NCBI RefSeq assembly: GCF_000149955.1
Contig: NC_030990.1
Span: 4,515,482 to 4,579,481, forward strand
Source of the DNA: Fusarium oxysporum f. sp. lycopersici 4287
Lineage: Eukaryota > Ascomycota > Sordariomycetes > Hypocreales > Nectriaceae
Direction: 5' to 3'
Length of the DNA stretch: 64,000 nt
The notes beneath the pieces were generated by a model. It saw only the letters and a program-made list of their open reading frames with translations, was not told where the DNA came from and made no database searches. Made by a program: the position numbers and the translations under genes. Of the stretch, positions 20,496-30,031 are shown in pieces (position 1 is the stretch's first letter; every line of letters starts with the position of its first letter).

Positions 20496-22845
20496 CTATG
20501 CCTCCGGGTTGCGAAAGATTTCCTCGCAGTTGGCATCAAACCTCAAGTTAAACAGCCTAGCTCCCTGCATGAACTTGGCCATCTTCTCAAACTCGTGGTT
20601 CGGGCTGAACAACATCTCTACCAACTCGGTAGCTTCCTTCTCACCAAACTTCGGTATCGACTTGTCCACAAGCCTCCGGCATTTTCGAGCTTTCAACACA
20701 TGCCCTTCGCACAGTTTCAGTAAAGATTGAAACTTTCCAGCCAGGCGCTCTCCTGATTCTACGAAACATTCAACCAGCTCTCTCTTCTCAATGTTCCGTA
20801 TTTTGATGACAGTCTCATTGGCTCTTTTAGTCTTGCCCGCTAATTGAATCAGTAGCAGCCACAGATCGCCAGCTATTTCGGGTACTGGAGTTCCCGGTCC
20901 GTAGATATGAACCGTCCAGTCGTAAATCCACTTTCCAATGCTATTTGCATCGAAAACACTTCCAAACAAGAGTACGGGTTCTTCTTCTGGATCCCAATGC
21001 TTGAGGGAGGAGCTGGCAGAAATCCCATGCTTTTTCATGTATATTACTTTGTCGATTTTGATCTGTCCGGCATTGTTCTTATCAGAGGGATCTTTCGTCG
21101 TCGATTGTGATATTGATTGGTTTTTGGTAAGCGATAAGGTCTTTGTAGTCGTCGTCCCATAAGCCCCAAGCTCGGATTGTGCCAATGTCTCGAATTTGAT
21201 GTACGTCGTTGAACCTGAATGACTGGGTTGAGCTGTGTCAGTCTTTGAGTGGCTCCCTTGCTCAATACGTTCTGTATACTCTCCCCTAACTGAGCTTTGA
21301 CCCAGAAACCTTTTAGCCAACTGGTCGAAAGATTCAACCTGAATGGCTTGGAATGGAACTTGAGGTTTCCCGGTACGCCTTCTTTTTGAGATAATATGCA
21401 CTCTCACGAGTCCTTGAACATCTCCGTCATCAGAATCAGAGTCTGAGCCCGAGGAACCGCGTTTTCTCTTTGGTCCCATTTGAGCTTTGCGTCGTTTTGG
21501 TTGGTGACATTTTTCGCATGTCTCGATATCCTCACAGTCGGCATTTTCAGGACCTCTTCGTCGTTTGAGGCGTACTGAAAAAGATGTCTCGCCATGTAAA
21601 GCCGTTGGAGCAGATGGTAGTGATTCGTCGTTGTCAACCTCTACAACTCTTGTAAAGAACCTTTTACACTTTTGACTAATAAAATCGGTTAGCAGACGCC
21701 GAGACAGAAACTGGTCATACATACCACTCTACTTCGACCCCGGTCTCACCATCTGAAGGTGTATGGCAGAAGGGACAACTGGATCCTGCCTTTTCACCAG
21801 TAATCTCTGCCTCTGCTTCTTTGCACATAAGGCTCATATTGACTCTTTGATACGGCAAGAATGCGCTTTCCCACGGCATTGACCAATCAACCTCACGGTG
21901 CGTAATGTCTTCTTGGAGCGAGTAGAGCTTGCGCTGTACTCGGCGAGCACCTTTCTTTCCTTTGAATCGTTGGTTGAGTATGAACTCAAAAGCCTCCCAT
22001 GACGTGATGGTTTTGAGGTGTATGGGAAACGTCCTCCCAGTAATGTCTTCCAACACGAAGTGTTCATCGCTGGGTCCCCTATCTAAACGCATAATCACGG
22101 TCCGTATACTGCTCAAGTCTCCTGTGATTGCAGTCATCATGGCGATGATGTGGGCAGTTGATCTTTTGAGATTTGCGCCAAGCTGAGAAACAAGGTCCAA
22201 CTTGGTAATGATTCGTCGTCCTAACAGCCCCAAATAGCCCTTTATCGACGCTGCTGATTGGTGTACCATGGCGGCTGTACGAATTTCGCCGTCGGATCGT
22301 TCTCTGATTAGAGTATCGTGGTTTCTCTGCAAAACCCGCCTGTTAAAGTCAAAAAGAACTCAGCAAGCGATGGGATCCAACATGTACGGTACTACTCACA
22401 TCGTAGTCACTTCGAGTAACATTTTGAGCGTCATGGTGCATCCAACCACTTCATCACAGAACTTCTCGACTTCCTTTTCATTGAGCCTCCACTGAACCTT
22501 TCGCCTGATATCTTTCAAAGCATTGCCACCACCCGAGACACTGTTACCTAATCTCAGCTCATATTTGCGAATGTGACCGAGAAACGCTTCCAAGCAGCTT
22601 CGGATCTGGCCAACAGCACTGAGAGCTATTTTTGAAAGACCTTCGAGGGATTGCGTCAGCTGGGGGTCTTCGTAGACTTGCTGGACAGCTTCGAGCGTCT
22701 GATGGAGGGTGTTGAGCCTTTGAACTAGATCGCGATATTGTTTGGCTGAGCCCCGACAATCGTCAAGGGCGGCGACAATGTCTTTGATTAGAAGGGCGAT
22801 TGTAATAAAGTCACCGACAGAGCCGAAACTTAGCCCAAAGTCCAT
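20496..22845 (-). CDS. Fungal helical N-terminal domain plus ubiquitin-like domain protein
   Basis: Three exons (about 22400-22845, about 21722-22340, 20496-about 21672) join in phase. Start 22845 gives MDFGLSFGSVGDFITIALLI, a helical domain of the kind that begins fungal STAND and related proteins. After a coiled stretch comes the ubiquitin-like ULD-type domain seen in many Fusarium proteins: HFVLEDITGRTFPIHLKTI, SWEAFEFILNQRFKGKKGA and VQRKLYSLQEDI. A CPFC...CQKC pair bridging exons 2 and 3 may bind zinc. The C-terminal half is basic, with KRRR and KRRRTG nuclear-type signals and an acidic SGSDSDSDDGD run, and then a helical tail. No enzyme domain is visible. Homologues are annotated only as hypothetical. 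A role in signalling or heterokaryon-type response is a guess from the domain pair. Confidence 0.75.
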
Positions 22846-23345
22846 CGCTGGCTTCAATCGGTGGCTAACCGAGCTATGGGTTCTTCGGTTTCCTATCGAT
22901 CAGGTCGAGGGAATTGAGGCTGGGGACTGCGACGAAGAATTGAAGGTGAGAAAATGGAATAGAAGCGGGGTTCAATGAGGCCGCCCTGTAAGGCAGAATG
23001 GTAGGCTGTGCTATTGCCAAGAACGGAAATGTGAGTAGTAATTGGCCGAGCTCAGCCTCTTTTTCAGGAGTTGGGATTTTAGTAAGAACCTAGGCTTTAT
23101 ATAAGTATTAATAGATATAATTTATATACTAAAGGTAATCTAAGAGGATTATTAAAGTAATTAGTTTCAACTTATATCTCTAACTAAGTTTCTTTTAATG
23201 CCATAGATTTATGCCATAACAGACTGGAAGCTGGTCGAGAAGGTCTTGTCCCCAAGTTCCTACGTTTAACAAATGCCATCAAAGGATAGTTTTCAAGTAA
23301 AGAGATGGATCTTGATTGTCGTATATCAAGAACTAAAGGTGGCTT
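22846..23345. other. Intergenic with a short AT-rich RIP-like block
   Basis: Promoter side of the ubiquitin-like gene and 3' flank of the permease. The part at 23085-23190 is strongly AT-rich with TA steps, like the block at 18970-19145, and shares a short ACCTAGGCTT string with it. No gene seen. Confidence 0.45.
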
Positions 23346-25281
23346 CTATCGCTTGAACTTGTCAAGAACATTCTTCCACAGTCCGCCCTCCCAATGCACT
23401 TCGTCCGGTCTCTCCGTTTCTTCCCACTCCCGTCTACCTGTGTTGAGGTCCACATCTGAAGCGGACCAAAAAGTAGTCTTCTTTGAGATCTTCCACCAAA
23501 CAAAATTGAAAATGAAAATCACGGTACCGAGGTACTTGAGAACAAAAACCTCGGGCTTGAAATGGGGGATAAAAGCATCGTAACCTATAGTATCCCAGTT
23601 AGCGATAGATCTTATTTCCCGATAGAACAGATGGTTCTTACCATTGAAGACAATCACCAGAAGAGAGATGAATAGTGAAAAGTATGAGCCGTATGGCTGT
23701 AGAAACCCAACATAGGGCATATCAGCTGAGACGATTCCTTGCGACTTCAATGCTTGTCGAAAACGGATGTGAGAAATTAGAATAGCAACCCAATTAAGAA
23801 CAGCAAAAACCGTCACAAGGCTGACAAAGTAGCCAAAAACTGTCGAAGAAGACTTGCTGGCGTTCATGTACCCCAAGCAGATGAACAACGACGTGATACC
23901 GACAGCGAATATCGGGTTGCCGTTTTCGCGCGCTTTGGCAAAGATGCGAGGCGCTTGTCCATCTTTGGCGAGACCGTAGAGAGACCGAGAGGCGCAATAG
24001 ATGTCTGCTAACATTAATCCAAGTACATGGAACACGCTGAGAGACGAGTTGGCATACCTGAGCTTGCGGCACTTAGAGTGAACACTAAAAGGCATCCGTT
24101 GATAATGTCGGCGAAGATGGGGACACCACCTAGGGTCACGGCAACGACGAAGGGTGAAGCGGCTAGAATGGGCATGTTAACCAGCTGATCGACTAGAATC
24201 ATCTGAGAAACTTACCTCCACTCGTCTTTTGCTTAGTGGCGCCAATAAGTTGCTCATTATCATAGGGAACGGCCATGCCAAGTACCAAGACGCCAAGGAT
24301 ATAGAAACAGGCGATTCTCCAGAACGTCTGCTTGACAGCTCGAGGGACGTTCTTCCGCGGGTTTGGGGTCTCGCCGAAAGTCATGCCTACGACTTCAGTG
24401 CCCTATTCATCTTATCAGTAAAGCGTCCTGGGAAATCACAAATCTACATACCGTGAAACCAAAGCACGCTTGGCAACAACAGGCCCAGAAACCGAGGAAT
24501 CGTCCCTTGGGCCCCTCAAGCAGGTACTCGGCAAATGCTCCAGGGTCTTGCCAGTACCGAAAGCCGGATCGATGGTGGTTCGGACCGCCACCCATGGCAA
24601 CCACGAAAGTGGTGATTATCAGAGTCGTCATGATGAGGACCTTGGCAAAGCCAAGCCAGAACTCGGTCTCGCCGAAGCTGTTGACATGAAGAATCTAGAG
24701 CCTTGTTAGATACAATGAGAACACTGGCTGAGGCTTTCAGGCTGCTTACGTTGACAGTTACAATAGCGACGCCAAAAATGGTGATCCAGATGGCCACGTT
24801 CAGATCTGGTCTCCAGAATTGGATGACCAGCCCAGCAGCCGTAAGGTTTGTCGGCGTGGCTATGATGTACTTGAAGAAGTAGTTCCAGCCAGTTGCGAAA
24901 CTATACCATGTCAGTTCGGAAGTTTCCGCAGGAGAAATCATCGTACCCGAGAGCTGGATCAACCATGCGCGTCGCGTAACCTCCGAATCCCTTATTCATG
25001 GGAAGAAAAGTCGCCATCTCTCCAATAGCAGTCATGACGAAGAAGACCGTGATCCCTATGAGGATATACGCAATCAAGAGACTGCCTGGCCCGCCTCTGG
25101 ACAAAGCACTGCCTGTACCGATCACAAGTCCTGTGCCGATTGCACAAGCAATCGAGAACATGAAGACCTGATGTGGCTTGAAGTCCCTTCGTAGTTCGTT
25201 AGGCTGAGCCATTTCGCCCTGCCTTTGCGATTCGACCAGGCCAAGGTCGTTGGTCTTTTCTTTCTCAAACGATTCAGTCAT
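23346..25281 (-). CDS. Amino-acid permease, YAT/APC family
   Basis: Plasma-membrane H+-coupled amino-acid importer with 12 predicted helices. The start at 25281 (MTESFEKEKTNDLGLVESQR) leads to the cytosolic LRRDFKPHQVFMFSIACAIG and the broken helix 1 motif GTGLVIGTGSALSRGGPGSL, which binds the amino-acid carboxylate. The family signature after helix 5-6 is FTG|TEVVGMTFGETPNPRKNVPRA. Six or more short introns were placed by their signals (for example GTAAGA near 23641 with a CTAAC branch). The tail ends DKFKR at 23346. It shares CTCGGT/ACCGAG promoter motifs with the aminotransferase and second aldolase to its right, which suggests import of the amino acid that these enzymes use. Substrate specificity is not readable. 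Confidence 0.85.
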
Positions 25282-25432
25282 TGTAAAACAGGCCTTGCAG
25301 TGTCTTTTGGTTGTTGAGTCGCTGTTGAGTAAAAGCTGTTAATGCGTCCGACATGTCGGCCTTTATCAAAAAGATTCGATTCTAGACCAAACCTTTTTAA
25401 TCTTAGTAGCAGCCACCGAACCTTATCATGGC

Positions 25433-25451
25433 CTCGGTCCTGCTCACCGAG
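25433..25451. promoter_or_regulatory. Inverted CTCGGT / ACCGAG pair upstream of permease
   Basis: CTCGGT at 25433-25438 and ACCGAG at 25446-25451, about 160 bp upstream of the permease start. The same hexamer is repeated upstream of the aminotransferase (27970-28026) and present upstream of the second aldolase (29546-29551). It may be a shared Zn2Cys6 site. Confidence 0.4.
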
Positions 25452-25849
25452 GTGGGTGCTTGTCATGTCTTCCACCCAGTCTTACCCCATGATACCCCAC
25501 AAGCTATCAAAGAATGGCTCCAAGTCTAGGATCGAGTCAGGCGACTAAATGAGGCTCGATATCATTTGGAACGCGTGGCAAAAATGGAAAGGAGTTTTTT
25601 ACCCCACAATGATAAGCCTGGGGAGGTAAGACCGTTGCCCAGTGCCGAGACCTCGGAGAGTGCTCGCCGATGCGATGGGCCGGTTAATTTGTAGTCATCT
25701 GCAGCATGGCGGGATATACGCGCTTTCTAGCCCACAGAAGCTTTTCGGAGTATCGGACCAATATCTGAATACCCAGGCACCTACCGGAGTCTCTTGTTGT
25801 CACACGAACATTATTCAACAACCCCGGCTATCGGCAGGCCACAAATATG

Positions 25850-26026
25850 GCGAACAAGCCAGCCCGATCTATGTCATTCTCGGAGCTGGAGTAGTCGGAT
25901 TGACTACTATACTGGAGATAAAGAGACAACATCCTTCTAGCAATGTAGTATTCTCATCAGAAATATCCCAGGAGACTCCGCCTCTACATGCGCATCAGCC
26001 TGGGCTGGCGGGAACTAGATTTATAA
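25850..26026 (+). pseudogene. D-amino-acid oxidase N-terminal relic
   Basis: One frame reads SPIYVILGAGVVGLTTILEI, the FAD-binding GxGxxG beta-alpha-beta start of D-amino-acid oxidases. After a shift of frame the next family element appears, IPGDSASTCASAWAGGN, equivalent to the PGD...SPWAG flavin-contact motif, and then a TAG. Nothing of the remaining roughly 300 residues is present. It lies directly beside a GNAT relic and the intact aminotransferase, so it is another piece of amino-acid metabolism lost from this locus. The call rests on two motifs in the right order and spacing. Confidence 0.5.
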
Positions 26027-26052
26027 TGCAACTGGCAATGGGCCTTAGGCGT

Positions 26053-26166
26053 AGTATGATAGACGGGATACAGGTCAGTTGTTACAGCCGAAAGCTTGTA
26101 CCAATATCCAGATGCAAATGGGAAATTATAGCCTTGCAGAATAGTCTTGTAACAGAAGAATATAGT
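26053..26166 (+). pseudogene. Relic of the GNAT last exon
   Basis: The DNA aligns by eye with the last exon of the GNAT gene at 1379-1513. It keeps runs such as CCAATATCCAGATGCAAATG, where the intact gene has CAATATCCAGATCCAAATG, with roughly three quarters of bases equal over about 110 bp. Several differences are G-to-A or C-to-T (intact GGTTTGG, relic AATTATAG), as RIP would cause, and they create stops. Only the 3' end remains. It is convergent with the aminotransferase at 26221-27783, mirroring the intact GNAT/aminotransferase-relic pair at 1139-2246. Confidence 0.6.
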
Positions 26167-26220
26167 CATAGTAGTACACTAATGCTGTCCTTCGGTTGTT
26201 CCTGTCCCGGCCTGAAGCAT

Positions 26221-27783
26221 CTAAAGAGCTGCCCTTGTCTGTATGCCCTGCCCGATCTCCTCATGTATGACCTCATCTAATGAATCCGCCACTCTCTTGA
26301 TATTACTCTGGTTGAGCCCTGAAATGTTGATGCGACCGCTTGGTGGAAGGTAGATATGATGCTGGTCGATGAGTTTCTGGCACTGTTGAGGACTAAGGTC
26401 CAGGTATCTATCGGGAATTAGCACAGGTCTTCAACGTTGAGCATAGATTCCACTTACGAGAAGAGCCCATTCTCTCTCAAAATATGGTTCCAATCTCCCG
26501 GTGTCTTGTAAAAGTCAGTTCTTAGACCTGCATCGATCATGTTGTTGACCAACCTTCAAGACTTGAGTCAATCTGTGATGCAATTGTTTGCGGAGATGCT
26601 TCAGCCGATGCTGCATCACGCACAGCTCTTCAACCCTGCGAAGTGTCTTCGTTAGCATCCATTTGCTCTACTTGGTCTTGCCACAAGACAAGGGCTTACC
26701 ACTCAGTAGTGAGCTGACCAGATTCCAATACCAGAGTGGCCAAGCGGCTACCATATGCAGGAGAAGACGAAAACTCCCAGCGTATTAAGCATCGGAGTCT
26801 ATCTTGAACCACCGCTGCTGTCTCGGGGCTTGAGCATACAGCATGTAGGGCACCGCATCGTTCGCCATACAAAGCAAAGTTCTTAGAGAACGACTGGCAT
26901 ACAAACATGTCAAGGCCCAAAGTAGCGAAATGTCTGATTGCATAAGCATCCTCCTCAATGCCATTGCCCAATCCTTGATACGCAATGTCAAAAAAGACAA
27001 AGTGACAGTATTCTTTCAGCACCGCACCAAGTTCTTGCCACTGTTCTCTCGTGGGGTCGGCACCTGTAGGGTTATGACAACAGGCTTGCAGGATAAAGAC
27101 GCTTCGAGGGGGTGCAATTAGCGCTGCTGAGATGATGGAGGAGAAGTCGATGGTTCGTGTCTGGAAGTCGAAGTATGGGTATTCGATCACTTCGAGGCCG
27201 ACGAGTTCGAACATTGGCTTATAGTTACCCCAGGTAGGGGTGCCGATGTAGACTTGTGGACGGGGAGAGATGGATTGGCTCAGGGCTAGGGCAGCGAGGT
27301 GGTTGGCTCCCGTACCAGAGATGGTCTGAACTGACGCGATCTGGGAACTGTTAGCGAGCTGTTGTCAGTACTGCAAGGGGTGAGGACTTACGCTGCCAGA
27401 CTGCAGGAGCTTGCAGTCTTGTCCGAACAAAAGACGGGCAGCATGGTTCAAGAACCGCTGGTTTCCTATTGTGATCTCATACTATCATAGTATTAGATGT
27501 GACGAGAAAAATATGTCCAGAAAGCAAACTCACGTCATGACCAGGATCATTCTCAGCCAAGATTGTCTTTGCCTAAAGTTACAAACGCGAGTCAGTGCTC
27601 ATCCACCTCACTCCATTGCATCGTGTATACCTTTGCGACAGAGCCGAGCTGACTGTAGAGGCCACTTTCGTTTCTGTAGATACCAACGCCAAGATCAACC
27701 TTATCGGGGGACGTATCCTGGTCGGCCGCACGCTTCAGAAAGTACATGGGGTCATCGGGACCCTTTCGAAACGAGGAGAACAT
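26221..27783 (-). CDS. Aspartate aminotransferase-type enzyme, candidate frameshift near the C-terminus
   Basis: PLP-dependent class I aminotransferase moving amino groups between aspartate-like amino acids and 2-oxoglutarate. The start at 27783 (MFSSFRKGPDDPMYFLKRA) gives exon 1 of 51 codons; short introns follow at 27630, 27535 and 27395. Landmarks in order: VDLGVGIYRNESGLY, IASVQTISGTGAN, YIGTPTWGNYKPMF, QACCHNPTGADPT, the cofactor Asp in FFDIAYQGLGNG, and the PLP lysine in CQSFSKNFALYGERCG. The end has PGDWNHILRENGLFS and LPPSGRINISGLNQSNI. Near 26545 the frame of LHHRLTQVLK and that of LVNNMIDAGLRTDFYK differ by one base (AAGGTTG where AAGTTG would fit). No intron I tried repairs this, so about the last 90 residues may be lost unless it is a base error. 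Convergent with a GNAT relic. Confidence 0.7.
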
Positions 27784-28357
27784 GTTGAGGGATGTGTAGA
27801 GTGCTAGTATCGGGTAAAGCTATTGTGAAAAGAACGGCCAAGGGTATACGCCACGCATGCTTATAAGTCGATAAGAAACGATAGGATTGGATTTTTCTGG
27901 GCGAATATAGAGAGACACGGAGAGGTAACACCGAGATTTGGCATTGTAGCCGCAATGGCCGAGGTGGTTGCTCGGTGGGCTGGACCGGGCGCATCCCTGG
28001 AACTTTGCTCGGTTGGCCTCACCGAGTCAAGAAAATTCGTATCAGCAGCCACAATCTACTAAGGGCCGATGGAGAACCTTCGGATCGAGTTGGTCTACAC
28101 CCATAGCACCATAAGTGTCAGTAAATTGCTTTTCGGGGAAACAATTCATTCTCGGCACGTTTCTGCAAGGCTCATTCGTAGCCCGATTTGTCGCATCTAC
28201 ACCAGGACTTTCGATCAAATGAGAAGAGTCGAATTCTCTAGGAACAACGCATTCAAGTAGTATTAAATTAAGGCAGTTAGACTCAAGTACTCCATATAAT
28301 TACAAGATGTTGATAACCAAGATTAATTATAGCCTCATTGATTACGGTCTCTACTTT
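27784..28357. other. Intergenic: aminotransferase promoter
   Basis: Upstream region of the aminotransferase and 3' flank of the second aldolase. It contains three CTCGGT-type half sites (see next entry). No gene seen; the frame at 28069-28260 has no family likeness. Confidence 0.5.
27970..28026. promoter_or_regulatory. Clustered GCTCGGT / ACCGAG half sites
   Basis: GCTCGGT at 27970-27976 and 28007-28013, and ACCGAG at 28021-28026, about 190-240 bp upstream of the aminotransferase start. CGG half sites in direct and inverted arrangement fit a Zn2Cys6 regulator. Confidence 0.4.
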
Positions 28358-29326
28358 CTATCCCCTTGCAGCCTTAAGTTCTGCAGCATACCAATTCTGA
28401 ATCGCCCTAACATCATAACTTAAAGCAACTGTATCAAACACATCCAAATGCTCCTTACATAAAGCTCCAGAGTTCGACAACCGAGCCACCCACTTTCCGT
28501 GCTTTCTAGCAGCTTCCACGATCTTGTCAATGGCATCTAGAAACTCGGGCTCATCACCCTTGGCCGGGACATAGCCGAGGAGAGAGAAAGCCAGATCATT
28601 GGGCCCGATAAAGACCATATCTTGACTGGAGTTAGCTCTGAACACATGGTGGGGAATTTGTTGGTGGCTTACCAACGCCTGGCACAGCACAGATAGCGTC
28701 GACGTTATCTACTCCTTGCCGCGATTCAATCTGAACGCACACAATAGTCGTCTCATTGGCCGTCTTGACATATGTCGCAATATCGACGTTGTGAGCAAAC
28801 CCCGCAAATGGTGATCCTTGTCCCCGGAGACCTTGCGGTGGAAATTTGGAGTACTTTACTACCTCACTTGCTTCTTCGGCAGTGTTAACTTGAGGTAGAA
28901 TGATACCACTAGAGATATCAGTAGGAAGAATTAGTGGTTCAGTATGCGAGCAACTTACTGTGCACCACTGTCAAGAGCTCTCTTGATAAGGTCAGGGTGG
29001 GTCATTCTTAGACGGACAAGAGGCGAGACACCGGCGGCGGCAATGGCAGCGGTGGCGTCATGCATGGAGTCATCGCTAATATGACCGTGTTCGCAATCAA
29101 TGATGACAGCCTGGAGAAAGCGTCAGGGAATATCATCCAAGCATAAATCAGCTAAACGTATGGGTAGGAAGCTTACATCGACTCCAGTGGAAGCAACAAT
29201 CTGAGCTGTCCGGAGAGACGGTAGGCCCAAAAAGGTCATGATGGGTTTTCCATTGGTGTGTAGTGCATTCAACATGCGTAGTTGCGGGTTGCGCACTGGG
29301 GCAGTGATTGTTGATGCTCGTACCAT
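28358..29326 (-). CDS. HpcH/HpaI-family aldolase (second copy, divergent)
   Basis: Metal-dependent retro-aldolase for 4-hydroxy-2-oxo acids, giving a 2-oxo acid plus an aldehyde such as glyoxylate or a semialdehyde. The start at 29326 gives MVRASTITAPVRNPQLRMLN; introns near 29175, 28960 and 28670 have normal signals and phases. Residues at the family's active positions are present: His in VIIDCEHGHISDD, Arg in SPLVRLRMTH, Glu in IVCVQIESRQGV and Asp in MVFIGPNDLAFSLLGY. FPPQGLRGQGSPFAG forms the loop near the substrate. It differs clearly from the aldolase at 14653, so it is not a recent copy and may prefer another acceptor. It lies upstream of the aminotransferase on the same strand and shares promoter hexamers with it and the permease. 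Confidence 0.85.
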
Positions 29327-30031
29327 GGCGAGAAGTGTTAATTGGGCAGAAGGGGGATTATTTCTCGAACACAAAATTGTTAACTGAACGGAATTATACT
29401 ACAATTCGATTACGTTCGGTATTGGTACTTATCAGGGAATATTAACGCTGTACAACTGGTTTTCCTAGAGAAGTGACAATGCAGCTATTTCGGGGCGTGG
29501 GGCCGAGTTCCCTTTCGCGTCTGCCCCGAAAGCTGATGCCGAGGGACCGAGCTAACGCTAGGTCAGGGTCGCTATGGCAAAAGACTCCTCGTGACGAACT
29601 GTGAAATGTAATGGGCTCGTGGTGAAGCATGCAGGAGTTGATCTTTGCAAATATTGCTCCTAGGTCTGTGGCCTTGCCATGTTTTTTTTGAGAGGTGCAG
29701 AAACCTCTGTGACTTTGAATTTAGATTTAAACCTTGATTCATTGAATGGTTTCGGATGTCACAGATAAAACAATATTACTTTATGAGTATAATTAGCTAG
29801 ACTCTCCATATGCAAGAACACCGTAATCAATACAGAAGGACTCAATCAGAGTAGATGGTTTGTCACTGCTACAGGCGATTTATTCAAGGTATCAGGGCAA
29901 TTTTCGGCTACATGAGGTTTCATTCTGCTATCTGAGCTATACGACTTCTCCCTTCATGACCCGGCCTTGGCCCAAACCCTATTCCCCAGTGTCACTCCAG
30001 ATCACATTCCACAAGGATACTAACCAATCTC
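29327..30031. other. Intergenic: promoter of second aldolase
   Basis: Contains a GC-rich island at 29480-29560 with the inverted TTTCGGGGC/GCCCCGAAA pair and an ACCGAGC site. The right part is AT-rich and is the 3' flank of the transporter. No gene seen. Confidence 0.5.
29488..29531. promoter_or_regulatory. Inverted pair TTTCGGGGC / GCCCCGAAA
   Basis: Perfect 9-bp arms at 29488-29496 and 29523-29531, about 160-200 bp upstream of the second aldolase. TTTCGGGG is also one arm of the dyad upstream of the first aldolase (15817-15824), the only motif I see shared by both aldolase promoters. Confidence 0.45.

Noticed and set aside
25642..26280. Plus-strand ORF of 212 codons taken as one gene
   Set aside because: It chains a D-amino-acid oxidase relic and, in a wrong frame, a GNAT relic; the family frames differ, so it is not one coding sequence.
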